Below the pieces are notes generated by a model. The model was not told the DNA's origin, ran no database searches, and was given only the letters and a program-made list of their open reading frames with translations. The translations under genes were made by a program, and so were the position numbers. A stretch of DNA of 23,293 bases from a virus. The stretch covers positions 1-23,293 of the IMG/VR virus record IMGVR_UViG_3300030419_002116; one strand, given 5' to 3'. Shown one piece after another: positions 14,025 to 21,643 of this stretch. The first letter of the stretch is position 1; each line of letters starts with the position of its first letter.

Positions 14025-14353
14025 GAAAAGTACACAAGAAATGGGGACACGAATTAATTTGGGCTGAAACCGATGGTTATGTCGGCAAGCTATTGCACAT
14101 CAACGCAGGACATAGGTTATCGCTTCAATATCACGAGATCAAAGAGGAGACTGTTTATGTACTCTCTGGGATCCTTTATGTTTACGATGGAGAAGGCAAC
14201 ATCACAAAGCTGTCACCCGGTCAGTCCTTTCACGTTAAGCCAAAACAGATACATCGCTTTGGTGCGAACGAAAGTGCTGTGGAGGTTATGGAAGTTAGTA
14301 CCCCACATCTTGAGGATGTTGTGAGATTAGAGGACGACTACGGCAGAAAATAG
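14021..14353 (+). CDS. Cupin, mannose-6-phosphate isomerase type II-like
   Basis: 110 residues forming one cupin barrel: KKWGHELIW, GHRLSLQYHEIKEETVYVLS (30-49), LSPGQSFHVKPKQIHRFG (64-81) and EVMEVSTPHLEDVVRLEDDY. His38, Glu43 and His78 are candidate metal ligands. It resembles the C-terminal isomerase domain of ManC-type enzymes, which interconvert mannose-6-phosphate and fructose-6-phosphate. As a stand-alone domain it could act on another sugar, perhaps for nucleotide-sugar or glycan modification, but no other sugar gene is nearby. The start overlaps the previous stop as ATGA. Confidence 0.8.
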   Translation: MRKVHKKWGHELIWAETDGYVGKLLHINAGHRLSLQYHEIKEETVYVLSGILYVYDGEGNITKLSPGQSFHVKPKQIHRFGANESAVEVMEVSTPHLEDVVRLEDDYGRK

Positions 14354-14391
14354 AAAAAAGAAAACTATTTATTGGGTAATGGGAGAATATA

Positions 14392-17325
14392 ATGTCGTTT
14401 GCTACTGATAAATGGTTTCGCCACGTCCGCGAAGAACTGCTAACCGAGGGTCTTGGAGACATAGGACTTAGCGAAGATAATGTAAACAGGATTAGAATGG
14501 AACTCCCCGACGCCAGCGAGAAAGGTCGCGTATGGGTCGGGAACGCTCTAAAAGACTACGGAACTCGGACCACCCACGGTCCCAGAATTACACTAAGAGC
14601 CCAAATTCGGGAAGACTACAAAGACATCGAGGAAGCCTACAAAGACAAGTTCCAAAAAGGCGACTTCAACATCCTAACGCAATATATGAAGGTCATTAGC
14701 GGACAGCCAATCAAGAAATGGCCGAAAGCCAAAAAGTCCTTCATCAAAAACTCCCGCAAGTTAGGCGTCAGCGATGCGATTATAAACACCGTCACGCTTT
14801 TTGTTGATGAGGTGGAGGGCAAAGTTTTTAGTGAGTTTGCGAGTAGATTACAAAGTATATTTGTTACTCTCAACCAGAATCCCAACAACTACGAGATAAT
14901 AAAGGACTATCCCCCCACTGCATGGGACGAGGCAGAAGAGGAGTGTTTTCATTTTCAACAAAATCAAGAAGATCCAGACGACATCCTTCATACATTTGAG
15001 GACGGCTCCTATTGGTATGATCTTAATACATCCAACTGCAAGTACGAGGGCGAAAGGATGGGGCATTGTGGGAGAGACAACCGAGGCGGGCTCTATTCTC
15101 TTCGCAAGAGAGGCAAGGGCAAAAAAGAATCTAAGTCCTATGTAACCATATCCTATAACGCCTACGAAAGCACCATTTACCAGATCAAAGGTCGCTCCAA
15201 CACTTGCCCACCAGAAGAGATGTGGCCACACATCGAGTGGTTTATTGAAGAGATGCACGCCACCAAACTTGAAGAGACTGGCGAGTATTCATCCGAAGAA
15301 GACGAGTTTCAGGTAATGGGTCAGCACCTCGCAGATGCCACAGGAATAGAGTTTGAAGGCGGTATTGATGCAAGAACGAACGAGTTGCGTGACGAGTGCG
15401 AATCATATTTGGATACCTTCCAACGAGAATACTCCGATCAGGCTGTCCGTAGCGGCTTGGATGTTGATGCTGACGACTTCGGGGCTGGGCTCCAACCCTA
15501 TTGGTCAGATAGACTCGAAGAAATTTGTGTGGAACTCCCATTTCAGTTTTTAAATAAAGAATCTTTGGGCTACGGAGTAATAGAGGAAGAAATAATTGAG
15601 GAGATACAAGAGGCTATAGACTCTGAAGATCGAAAAGATCTCTTTCAAATGCGCTGGTCGGATCAACCCGAGTTGTTCTTTACAAAAGCAAATAGTTATG
15701 AGGACGCCATAAGAAAGTCAAACAATCATTATGGCAACACAGAGTCAGGCGCCGTCGCCGAAGGAGAGAACACTTACTTGGTCCTTATGAGCCTCGATAG
15801 CAGTATGACCGAATGGTTTAACGATAACAATGGCGACAACTATTCAAGCGATGGTTATTCATCTTTTCTAGAAGGAATAGAAGAACTTATAGAAGATGTT
15901 GACGATGCGCTGGATGAGATCGAAGGGGTCTTGGTCAAAGCAGGCTTGGTAGCAAAACCAAAAATCAAGGGCTATGTTGAAAAGGTCGAAGGAGAATTCA
16001 ACAACTTCCAAATAAGCACATACAAAGCCAAACGAGGAGAGTATAGCATCATCGCCACGGGCATTGCTATCAAGACAACCCAAGACGAAATGGATACTCT
16101 TCTTGGACCAGTCTCATTTGTGGAGACTTTCACAGCGAAGGATGGGTATAAAACGAGTTCAGGTTATTATACAAGCCCCCTGTTCAAGGCAGATGTGATA
16201 GACGAGTTGTCTAGCCATCAAGCACAAGCAGTAAAGTTTGCTAAAAGCCAGATGAAGTTAAACTACGGAGAACAATACGAAGAAAAGATTGAAAACTTTT
16301 GGGATAAAATGTCAGAAAACAACAAACTCTTTTACGACTCGATTTTCATTGGCTTTGGGATCAAGCGCGGCTCAAAGGGATCTCGGACACCCCGCCCCGG
16401 TTCCGTAATAGATTCAGAAAACTATTTCAGTTATAAAATGGAAGTTATCTTAAATGAAAAAACATTACCATTTTATGGTCCATTTTTGGAATACTACGAC
16501 AACAACTTTCAACTAGTTATTGACGCATTTGACGATGCGATCAGAGAGCAGATCCGACGGGCTGTCAGGAAGTTTAAGAAGGAGACTGGTAACGACACAA
16601 ACCTTCCGCTTCAAGAAGTTGAGAGCCCATTTGATGTAAGGGTCTATGAAATAGACTTTGTTATGTCCTACCCTCTTGGCCAAGGTTTTGAAATCACCGA
16701 CATTCACAACATCATTCGTGCTATTCCCGATGTTACAACCATCAGAAGCATTGGTCACGCCAAGAGAACTCAAGGCAACAGGACCGCTTCACTTCAACAT
16801 TTGAAGTTTGCTCTACAAGGGCAAAGAAGCAGAATGGATTGGGTCCAGCAGATCCTATTACCACAGATCCGCAAGATCGATAATCGTATTAGGATTCACA
16901 AAGTTGAGCGTGCCGAGTTGGTTTCTTCAAGCAAGAGCCTCCGCGAAAATTGGTCCACACCCTACCAGCGCCAAGCGCCCGCTATGGTTACTCCCCGAGC
17001 AACCATCAGGCAAACTTTGGAAGATTGGGTCCAGGGTGGCGTGATGTACGATAGTCCCATGCACACCAATCTTTCAAGTTATCATGTGATGGTTCCAGTA
17101 GAAGAACTGGAGCCCTATATGAGCCGCCAAGCAAGGAAGCACGGACACCACTTTGATGCTGGTTACGAAAACTTTATTGCTAATGGTCCCGTGCAACCTA
17201 TTTACTTGGCGATAGGAAAAAATGGGAGAGTGAAAATCACAGGCAATGAAGATGATTTACGCTATGCTTTGAAAGCAGGAGTAAAGGAAGTTCCAGTATT
17301 CTTTTCTTATCAAAGGCAGGTTTAA
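14392..17325 (+). CDS. 977-residue composite protein with PcfJ-like and ParB-like segments
   Basis: The longest gene of the window. An N-terminal helix contains LLTEGLGDIGLS (16-27). Residues 200-285 (SYWYDLNTSNCKYEGERMGH, YSLRKRGKGK, TIYQIKGRSN) follow the pattern EG-x-x-M-x-HC, then YSLR and QIKGRxN, known from PcfJ-like proteins of mobile elements and phages. Residues 290-640 are acidic and variable. A possible ferredoxin-like part contains MSYPLGQGFEITDIHNIIR and IPDVTTIRSI. The last 90 residues (PVEELEPYM, then PIYLAIGKNGRVKITGNEDD, and EVPVFF) look like a ParB/Srx fold, where G-x-x-PI, a central turn and EVPV are typical. ParB-like domains can bind CTP or act as nucleases. The overall role is unknown. 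GGGAG precedes the ATG. Confidence 0.75.
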   Translation: MSFATDKWFRHVREELLTEGLGDIGLSEDNVNRIRMELPDASEKGRVWVGNALKDYGTRTTHGPRITLRAQIREDYKDIEEAYKDKFQKGDFNILTQYMKVISGQPIKKWPKAKKSFIKNSRKLGVSDAIINTVTLFVDEVEGKVFSEFASRLQSIFVTLNQNPNNYEIIKDYPPTAWDEAEEECFHFQQNQEDPDDILHTFEDGSYWYDLNTSNCKYEGERMGHCGRDNRGGLYSLRKRGKGKKESKSYVTISYNAYESTIYQIKGRSNTCPPEEMWPHIEWFIEEMHATKLEETGEYSSEEDEFQVMGQHLADATGIEFEGGIDARTNELRDECESYLDTFQREYSDQAVRSGLDVDADDFGAGLQPYWSDRLEEICVELPFQFLNKESLGYGVIEEEIIEEIQEAIDSEDRKDLFQMRWSDQPELFFTKANSYEDAIRKSNNHYGNTESGAVAEGENTYLVLMSLDSSMTEWFNDNNGDNYSSDGYSSFLEGIEELIEDVDDALDEIEGVLVKAGLVAKPKIKGYVEKVEGEFNNFQISTYKAKRGEYSIIATGIAIKTTQDEMDTLLGPVSFVETFTAKDGYKTSSGYYTSPLFKADVIDELSSHQAQAVKFAKSQMKLNYGEQYEEKIENFWDKMSENNKLFYDSIFIGFGIKRGSKGSRTPRPGSVIDSENYFSYKMEVILNEKTLPFYGPFLEYYDNNFQLVIDAFDDAIREQIRRAVRKFKKETGNDTNLPLQEVESPFDVRVYEIDFVMSYPLGQGFEITDIHNIIRAIPDVTTIRSIGHAKRTQGNRTASLQHLKFALQGQRSRMDWVQQILLPQIRKIDNRIRIHKVERAELVSSSKSLRENWSTPYQRQAPAMVTPRATIRQTLEDWVQGGVMYDSPMHTNLSSYHVMVPVEELEPYMSRQARKHGHHFDAGYENFIANGPVQPIYLAIGKNGRVKITGNEDDLRYALKAGVKEVPVFFSYQRQV

Positions 17326-17328
17326 AAT

Positions 17329-18063
17329 ATGAAAATACTCAAATCAGTGCTGAAATATCTGACTATTGGGATCATCTTCGGCTTATGGTTTGGCGTATTT
17401 CTCTTCTCAACCCCTGAACATACTCCAGATTACAAAGAGGTAAAATCCTCAAGTTATACAATCTCGGAGAAAAAGGCAGTCCGGCAGTCCGTAAACTCTG
17501 TTGTGGCCGTTTTTTCGATCTCGGATGATTCATCGCAGTTGTCCACCCTATCTGGAACTTATTTTGAGTTCAACGGCGAGTATTATGTTTTAACTTCTGC
17601 TCACGGTATCCTTGGCGACTGTACGCGGATTGTGGCGTCACACTTGGACGAACAATCATCGTGTGAAGAGATAAAGGTTATTAACCGAGAAGTAGATTAC
17701 GCCATCTTTAAAGTTGAAAAGATGGAATCAAGAGAGCCCCTAAAATTAAGGAACGCTCTGCCAAGTGCGAGAAAGAGTTACAAACTTCTTGACAAAGTTT
17801 ATTATACAGGTTATCCTAATAGCATAGGTCCGACAACTTGGTCTGGTACTATTGCTGGAGCAAGTGGGGACTATTTGATACTGCAATCTTATGCGTGGTC
17901 TGGTTCATCTGGTTCAGGTGTTTTCGATGAAAGGGGAAAACTGATAGGAATAGTGATGGCTCTTGATGTCGGTATGACACCAATGGGTCCACAGATATTA
18001 GAAAACTTTGTTGTTGTTATCCCCATCTGGAAAGTAGACTGGCTCGCAGCATTTACGGAGTAA
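17329..18063 (+). CDS. Membrane-anchored trypsin-like serine protease
   Basis: 244 residues. Residues 8-27 (LKYLTIGIIFGLWFGVFLFS) are an N-terminal membrane segment after a basic start, so the protease domain probably faces the periplasm. The full triad is visible: His92 in LTSAHGILG, Asp123 in EVDYAIFKVE and Ser194 in SGSSGSGVFD. Cys98 and Cys112 could form a disulphide. The domain is of the HtrA/Deg size but there is no PDZ domain. It may cut host envelope proteins during infection or exclude other phages; the target is not indicated. Three bases separate it from the 977-residue gene and three from the next gene. Confidence 0.85.
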   Translation: MKILKSVLKYLTIGIIFGLWFGVFLFSTPEHTPDYKEVKSSSYTISEKKAVRQSVNSVVAVFSISDDSSQLSTLSGTYFEFNGEYYVLTSAHGILGDCTRIVASHLDEQSSCEEIKVINREVDYAIFKVEKMESREPLKLRNALPSARKSYKLLDKVYYTGYPNSIGPTTWSGTIAGASGDYLILQSYAWSGSSGSGVFDERGKLIGIVMALDVGMTPMGPQILENFVVVIPIWKVDWLAAFTE

Positions 18064-18066
18064 AAG

Positions 18067-18285
18067 ATGAGTAAGAAAAAGGAATGTCCCTTTGAAGCAC
18101 TCAAGGGAAAGTTAGAAAATATTGATGTAGGACTGGAGAAACTTAAGGAAAACTTGGAGACTCTTCAAAAAGACTTTGAAGAAGAGTGCGCCGATGAAAA
18201 AGAATCTGAAAAATGTCTCCAGCGCGCACTTGATGCTTATTTTGTGGAAGAACTTTTAAAACAAAAGCCAGTAGGAGAAGCATAA
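18067..18285 (+). CDS. Small coiled-coil hypothetical protein
   Basis: 72 residues, nearly all charged helix (ENIDVGLEKLKENLETLQKD), with three Cys (7, 40 and 49 by my count) and heptad-like leucines. It begins three bases after the protease stop, and its own stop overlaps the next start by one base. It could be a partner of the protease by position only. No family recognised. Confidence 0.6.
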   Translation: MSKKKECPFEALKGKLENIDVGLEKLKENLETLQKDFEEECADEKESEKCLQRALDAYFVEELLKQKPVGEA

Positions 18286-18659
18286 TGTCGGAAACATCAG
18301 AGGCTATAAGCACAGAGGTCGAAGACCTCAAGCCTAAAAAGATTACCAACAAAGCACCACAAGGTATAACAACCTTCACGGTTTGTCGCCAAAACGATGA
18401 GACGGGCATTTCTGGCGAGGGTGTTGTGATAGAGGGTTGCTTGTTTGCTACCGGTCACACCATTATTCATTGGCTCACCCCGAGTCCACGCGGAAGCATT
18501 GCTTTCTTTGATAATTTTGACGACTTCATCAAGATTCACGTTAGTTCTCATCCAACAAACGGAACAATTATTACCTACGATGATGGCCGACAAACTATTT
18601 ATACTGCAACCGGCGAGGTAAAGAAAAATGAAAAAACAGAAGAAAGTGGATCAGCGTAA
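18285..18659 (+). CDS. Hypothetical phage protein, compact beta fold
   Basis: 124 residues. A central conserved-looking block reads FTVCRQNDETGISGEGVVIE (31-50) then GCLFATGHTIIHWL and FFDNFDDFIKIHVSSH. I have seen this order (R-x-x-D-x-TGxSGxGxVxEG-x-xF-x-x-G-x-x-x-x-W) in small phage proteins without known function. Both ends are low-complexity charged tails. The 3' end overlaps the nucleotidyltransferase gene by 32 bases. Confidence 0.65.
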   Translation: MSETSEAISTEVEDLKPKKITNKAPQGITTFTVCRQNDETGISGEGVVIEGCLFATGHTIIHWLTPSPRGSIAFFDNFDDFIKIHVSSHPTNGTIITYDDGRQTIYTATGEVKKNEKTEESGSA

Positions 18660-19551
18660 GAGCCCCGAACCCTCTCAGATAACCGGCAACGCCGCCCAGC
18701 GCGCTTACCGCTCATCACGTCGAGAAGCCAGCAAAATGTTCACAACTGGCGGATTAAAAAACAAAGGTTCTGGTAGCCCTTACACGAAAAACATCAAACC
18801 ATTTGGAACCGACAAGTATCGCTTTGAGGAAGTATTGGAGGTTGATCCCGAAGGCTTCCCCATCAATGATGAGTTGGAGCCACAAGTGTGGAGAGATGAC
18901 AGCCTAAAGCCAATGATCTCAAAACGCCTAATGAAGATAGCAGAAGACTTTGTTGCTGGACTCCCTTTTCCTGTAACCATCAAAGACGTTAGGTTCACAG
19001 GATCCCTCGCAAACTATAACTGGTCCGAGTATTCCGACATAGACCTCCACATCGTCGTGGACTTTACCGAGTTAGACGACAACAAGGATTTGGTCAAGGA
19101 GATGTTTGATGCCAAGCGTTTGCGCTGGAACGAGAAACACGACATAAAGATCAAGGGCTATGAGGTTGAGTTATATGTGGAAGACGAGGGCGAGGAGCAC
19201 TCTTCTTCTGGTATCTACTCTTTGATGGATGACGAATGGGTTAAACATCCAGAGCAGATAGATATGACGATAGACTTGGACACAGCAAAGAAGAAAGCAT
19301 CGGATATTGAGCAGCAAATAGCCTCTCTGGACGCTCTATACGAGCGAGGCGAGTTTGAAAAAGTTATACGACACGTAGACCGCATAAAAAATAAGATACG
19401 CTCTATGAGGCAAGCAGGACTTGACACAGAAGAAATGGAATTCAGTCCAGAAAATATTGCCTTCAAACTCTTGCGTAGAAACGATCTTCTTGATACACTA
19501 ACCAAGTTGAAATATAAAGCATACGATCAATCTATGACCCTGGATGACTGA
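18628..19551 (+). CDS. Nucleotidyltransferase-fold protein
   Basis: 307 residues. RFTGSLANYNWSEYSDIDLH (122-141) is the nucleotidyltransferase signature: Gly125-Ser126, then Asp137 and Asp139. VELYVED (180-186) supplies the third acidic strand. The fold adds a nucleotide to a protein, RNA or small molecule. The N-terminal 70 residues are basic and disordered-looking. The C-terminal 90 residues are helical (KKASDIEQQIASLDALYERG) and could hold the substrate. It lacks the features of CCA-adding enzymes and of a paired HEPN antitoxin gene, so the substrate is unknown. It starts within the previous gene. Confidence 0.78.
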   Translation: MKKQKKVDQRKSPEPSQITGNAAQRAYRSSRREASKMFTTGGLKNKGSGSPYTKNIKPFGTDKYRFEEVLEVDPEGFPINDELEPQVWRDDSLKPMISKRLMKIAEDFVAGLPFPVTIKDVRFTGSLANYNWSEYSDIDLHIVVDFTELDDNKDLVKEMFDAKRLRWNEKHDIKIKGYEVELYVEDEGEEHSSSGIYSLMDDEWVKHPEQIDMTIDLDTAKKKASDIEQQIASLDALYERGEFEKVIRHVDRIKNKIRSMRQAGLDTEEMEFSPENIAFKLLRRNDLLDTLTKLKYKAYDQSMTLDD

Positions 19552-19781
19552 TGGAGTTTTACGAGATAACCGAGGATGCTTTCCCGCACCCCGGCGAATA
19601 CATTCTTTATGTGCCAGCGCAAGCCATCGTGCTTTGCGGTGCTTACACGGGCGATCGTATCAAGGCACTCCAGAACGGAAAAGTGATTGAGGATAAAGTC
19701 GAAAACTTTATGAAGATCAAGATCGGAAGAAAAGAAAAGAAAAAGAAGTTTTTTTCCAAATGTAAAGCGTGTGGCTCTTGA
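19551..19781 (+). CDS. Small hypothetical protein with basic C terminus
   Basis: 76 residues. The start codon shares one base with the previous stop. A beta-like N-terminal half (GEYILYVPAQAIVLCGAYTG) is followed by a Lys-rich stretch (KIGRKEKKKKFFSK) and a terminal CKACGS. The single Cys pair could be half of a metal site in a dimer. No family recognised. Confidence 0.6.
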   Translation: MEFYEITEDAFPHPGEYILYVPAQAIVLCGAYTGDRIKALQNGKVIEDKVENFMKIKIGRKEKKKKFFSKCKACGS

Positions 19782-20041
19782 CCAAGATTTATACTTATTG
19801 TTTGTTTGATGGCGACGACACCTTCCACGGTGTCTATTCGTCGTTGGCCGCCGTCTATCGTGATGCGATCAAACTCGCAAACCGAGGTCAAAGCAGGGTA
19901 ATGCTCCGCACAGAGGATGGATGGATAGAGCCCACCTTGACAACACTCCGCAACGTGTTATATTCTAAGTGTGACGTGATCGTGCTGCTCCAGAGCGGAC
20001 GGCACCGAGCGAAGATTTTGAAAACACGACTAAAGGAGTGA
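19778..20041 (+). CDS. Small hypothetical protein
   Basis: 87 residues from TTG 19778, which overlaps the previous TGA as TTGA, the same junction seen before purA. A GTG at 19769 is the alternative. The product starts MTKIYTYCLFDGDDTFHGVY and has an alpha/beta pattern (SLAAVYRDAIKLANRG, then RTEDGWIEPTLTTLRNVLYS). This looks like a small protein fold but is not recognised. A promoter-like sequence lies in its second half. Confidence 0.6.
   Translation: MTKIYTYCLFDGDDTFHGVYSSLAAVYRDAIKLANRGQSRVMLRTEDGWIEPTLTTLRNVLYSKCDVIVLLQSGRHRAKILKTRLKE
19937..19964 (+). promoter_or_regulatory. Possible sigma-70-type promoter inside the gene at 19778
   Basis: TTGACA (19937-19942), a 16-base spacer and TATATT (19959-19964). 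The expected start near 19971 lies about 70 bases before the small gene at 20044. The hexamers match the other sites, but the location inside coding sequence makes it less sure. Confidence 0.55.
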
Positions 20042-20043
20042 CC

Positions 20044-20169
20044 GTGACCGACAACGACCATTACGCATTTATTGAAATGCACGAAGACCTTGAATGTGAG
20101 AACCCATTTGACGAAGACCTGACATGGTGGTGGGATTACGATATTGACAACGAGCCCCACCAGGATTAA
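20044..20169 (+). CDS. Tiny acidic protein of 41 residues
   Basis: GTG at 20044 lies five bases after GGAG; a second GTG at 20038 overlaps the previous stop. The frame ends at TAA 20167-20169. The product is very acidic and contains FIEMHEDLE and LTWWWDYDIDNE with three consecutive Trp. It fills the space between two genes exactly and has its own ribosome site, so I regard it as real although short. Function unknown. Confidence 0.5.
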   Translation: MTDNDHYAFIEMHEDLECENPFDEDLTWWWDYDIDNEPHQD

Positions 20170-20173
20170 GATA

Positions 20174-20428
20174 ATGTATATGATCTATGGCGTCACAGAC
20201 TGCCCGCATTGTCTACGCGCGCAAGCCTTGTGTATGGACAAGGGCGTTGAGTATGTTTGGGTCAATATGGATTGGTCCAAACAATACCGCGAATACATCA
20301 AGGGTAGTTGGAGATGGAAGACCTATCCAATCATTACAAAAATGTATTTTGACGAAGATGGTCCAGAGGAATTCATCGTCGGAGGCTTTGACGAACTTGA
20401 ACAAAGGCTGCTTTCAGACGAAGAATAA
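20174..20428 (+). CDS. Glutaredoxin-like protein
   Basis: 84 residues. MIYGVTDCPHCLRAQALCMD holds the redox pair Cys10-Pro-His-Cys13 directly after the first strand, and KTYPIITKMYFD gives the cis-proline segment. It would move electrons to ribonucleotide reductase or other disulphides, alongside the thioredoxin-like protein at 4752. ATG 20174 gives a normal glutaredoxin length. An in-frame ATG at 20144 would overlap the small gene before by 26 bases. The ribosome site is weak. Confidence 0.85.
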   Translation: MYMIYGVTDCPHCLRAQALCMDKGVEYVWVNMDWSKQYREYIKGSWRWKTYPIITKMYFDEDGPEEFIVGGFDELEQRLLSDEE

Positions 20429-20440
20429 CATACTTACTAT

Positions 20441-20677
20441 GTGCAAGAGATTTTCCCAGGTGATTTGGTCAAATGGATCGTAGACTATAAGGTTTTTGAA
20501 GCAGACGAGGACGGCGAAATATTTCCAGTAGATGCCGTTTGGGCTTACGGCATAGTGATAGAGGCTTCGGAAGTGGACCCTCATTGTGTTGTGATAGTTA
20601 GACTGGATACGAAAACACATCAAATTTTACACATGATACACGACGGCTTTGTTGTGGTCAGCAAAGCGAGGGAATAA
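20441..20677 (+). CDS. Small SH3-like 'GDLV' protein
   Basis: 78 residues from GTG 20441. It begins MQEIFPGDLVKWIVDYKVFE, then AYGIVIEASEVDPHCVVIVR and DGFVVVSKARE, a five-strand pattern like an SH3 or KOW barrel. I see no good Shine-Dalgarno, so the exact start is uncertain. The opening GDLV and a later G-I-V strand link it to the proteins at 12073, 20679, 21980 and 22248. Function unknown. Confidence 0.6.
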   Translation: MQEIFPGDLVKWIVDYKVFEADEDGEIFPVDAVWAYGIVIEASEVDPHCVVIVRLDTKTHQILHMIHDGFVVVSKARE

Positions 20678-20678
20678 A

Positions 20679-21140
20679 ATGTCAAACATTAAAAAAGGAG
20701 ACTTGGTTCATCTTTTTCGTAGAAGAGTTCCGGGTATGGGAATAGTGTTGGACAGGGTTGAAGATGTCAATGACTATGCTGATTTTGATTTATCAGAAGC
20801 ATTTTTGAAAATCTTTGATAGGAATCACCCAGAGTATTTCCTAAGAGATGTGCCCGATAAAATGGTTTTCCGATGGCAGCACGAAAGTAGTTTAATCCAA
20901 GATATAAACGAAACGATCATAAGAAAGAACGCACTATTAGATGAAGCACTTATATCAAGTTTTTGGACTTTCAATCGTGCCTACTCTGTTCAGCGTAGAG
21001 GATCCGTTGTGAAAGAACCAAAGGTTGATTTTTGTTTAGTGATGTGGACGCGCCCTCCATCTGATTATGGGGCTCAACCAAGTCACTGGCACAAGAACAA
21101 ACAACTATGGACGAACACAAGTTGGTTAAAGAAAATGTGA
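20679..21140 (+). CDS. 'GDLV' SH3-like protein with C-terminal extension
   Basis: 153 residues from ATG 20679 behind CGAGGGA; an upstream in-frame codon at 20649 lies in the previous gene. Residues 1-30 (MSNIKKGDLVHLFRRRVPGM, then GIVLDRVED) match the start of the small SH3-like proteins around it. Residues 30-110 are helical and unknown. The end contains DFCLVMWTRP, which could complete the barrel after the insertion. It is the longest member of the family here. Function unknown. Confidence 0.65.
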   Translation: MSNIKKGDLVHLFRRRVPGMGIVLDRVEDVNDYADFDLSEAFLKIFDRNHPEYFLRDVPDKMVFRWQHESSLIQDINETIIRKNALLDEALISSFWTFNRAYSVQRRGSVVKEPKVDFCLVMWTRPPSDYGAQPSHWHKNKQLWTNTSWLKKM

Positions 21141-21148
21141 TCGTCGCC

Positions 21149-21177
21149 TTGACAACCACCGACCAGCAGGATACATT
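21149..21177 (+). promoter_or_regulatory. Sigma-70-type promoter before the deaminase gene
   Basis: TTGACA (21149-21154), 17 bases, TACATT (21172-21177) then ACAGG. It is in the 56-base gap between genes and the start near 21184 falls just before AGGAGG of the next gene. Confidence 0.82.
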
Positions 21178-21196
21178 ACAGGCATAGGAGGGGACG

Positions 21197-21643
21197 ATGT
21201 CCAGACCTGCCGCCGAGTATGATGATGGTCCGCTGACCAAGCGGGTTATGACTTATCGTGGTCGTAACCTGCGTTATTTCAACATCGCACGAAAAGTTGC
21301 TTATTGCTCTTTACACGATGATTACAGGCACGGCGCAGTCTTGGTAAAAGGAGGCTCTGTTATCAGCACTTCTTGTAACAAGAATAGTTTTTCCTCTTTT
21401 GCGACGAGGTTTTGTGTTGAGCACGATGGTGTCGCGACCCTTCACGCAGAGTTGGGAGCCATTCTCGGCATTGATCGCAGTATCACCGAGGGTGCCTCTA
21501 TCTATGTTTGTCGCGTAGGCAAGGATGCCAGTTTTAGACTTTCCAAGCCTTGTTCTATGTGTTTTGGTGCGATGAAGTATGTCGGCATCAAACGGGCTAT
21601 TTGGACTATTGACGACCACAACTGCGGGATGGTGAAACTATGA
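21197..21643 (+). CDS. CMP/dCMP-deaminase-like zinc enzyme
   Basis: 148 residues. The zinc motifs are LHAELGAI (82-89: His83, catalytic Glu85) and KPCSMCFGAMKYVGIKRAIW (117-136: Cys119, Cys122). This is the cytidine/deoxycytidylate deaminase fold. With dut it could supply dUMP for thymidylate, the usual role of phage dCMP deaminase. The HAE and PC-x-x-C pattern is also found in nucleoside and RNA-editing deaminases, so the substrate is not settled. AGGAGG is well placed before ATG and the gene has its own promoter. The stop overlaps the next ATG. Confidence 0.82.
   Translation: MSRPAAEYDDGPLTKRVMTYRGRNLRYFNIARKVAYCSLHDDYRHGAVLVKGGSVISTSCNKNSFSSFATRFCVEHDGVATLHAELGAILGIDRSITEGASIYVCRVGKDASFRLSKPCSMCFGAMKYVGIKRAIWTIDDHNCGMVKL

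Noticed and set aside
17788-17820. TTGACA with TATCCT in the protease gene
   Set aside because: Weak -10 box inside coding sequence, with no gene start within about 250 bases.
18628-19781. HEPN-MNT toxin-antitoxin pair around the nucleotidyltransferase
   Set aside because: The neighbours lack the RxxxxH motif of HEPN proteins and the transferase is much longer than MNT antitoxins.
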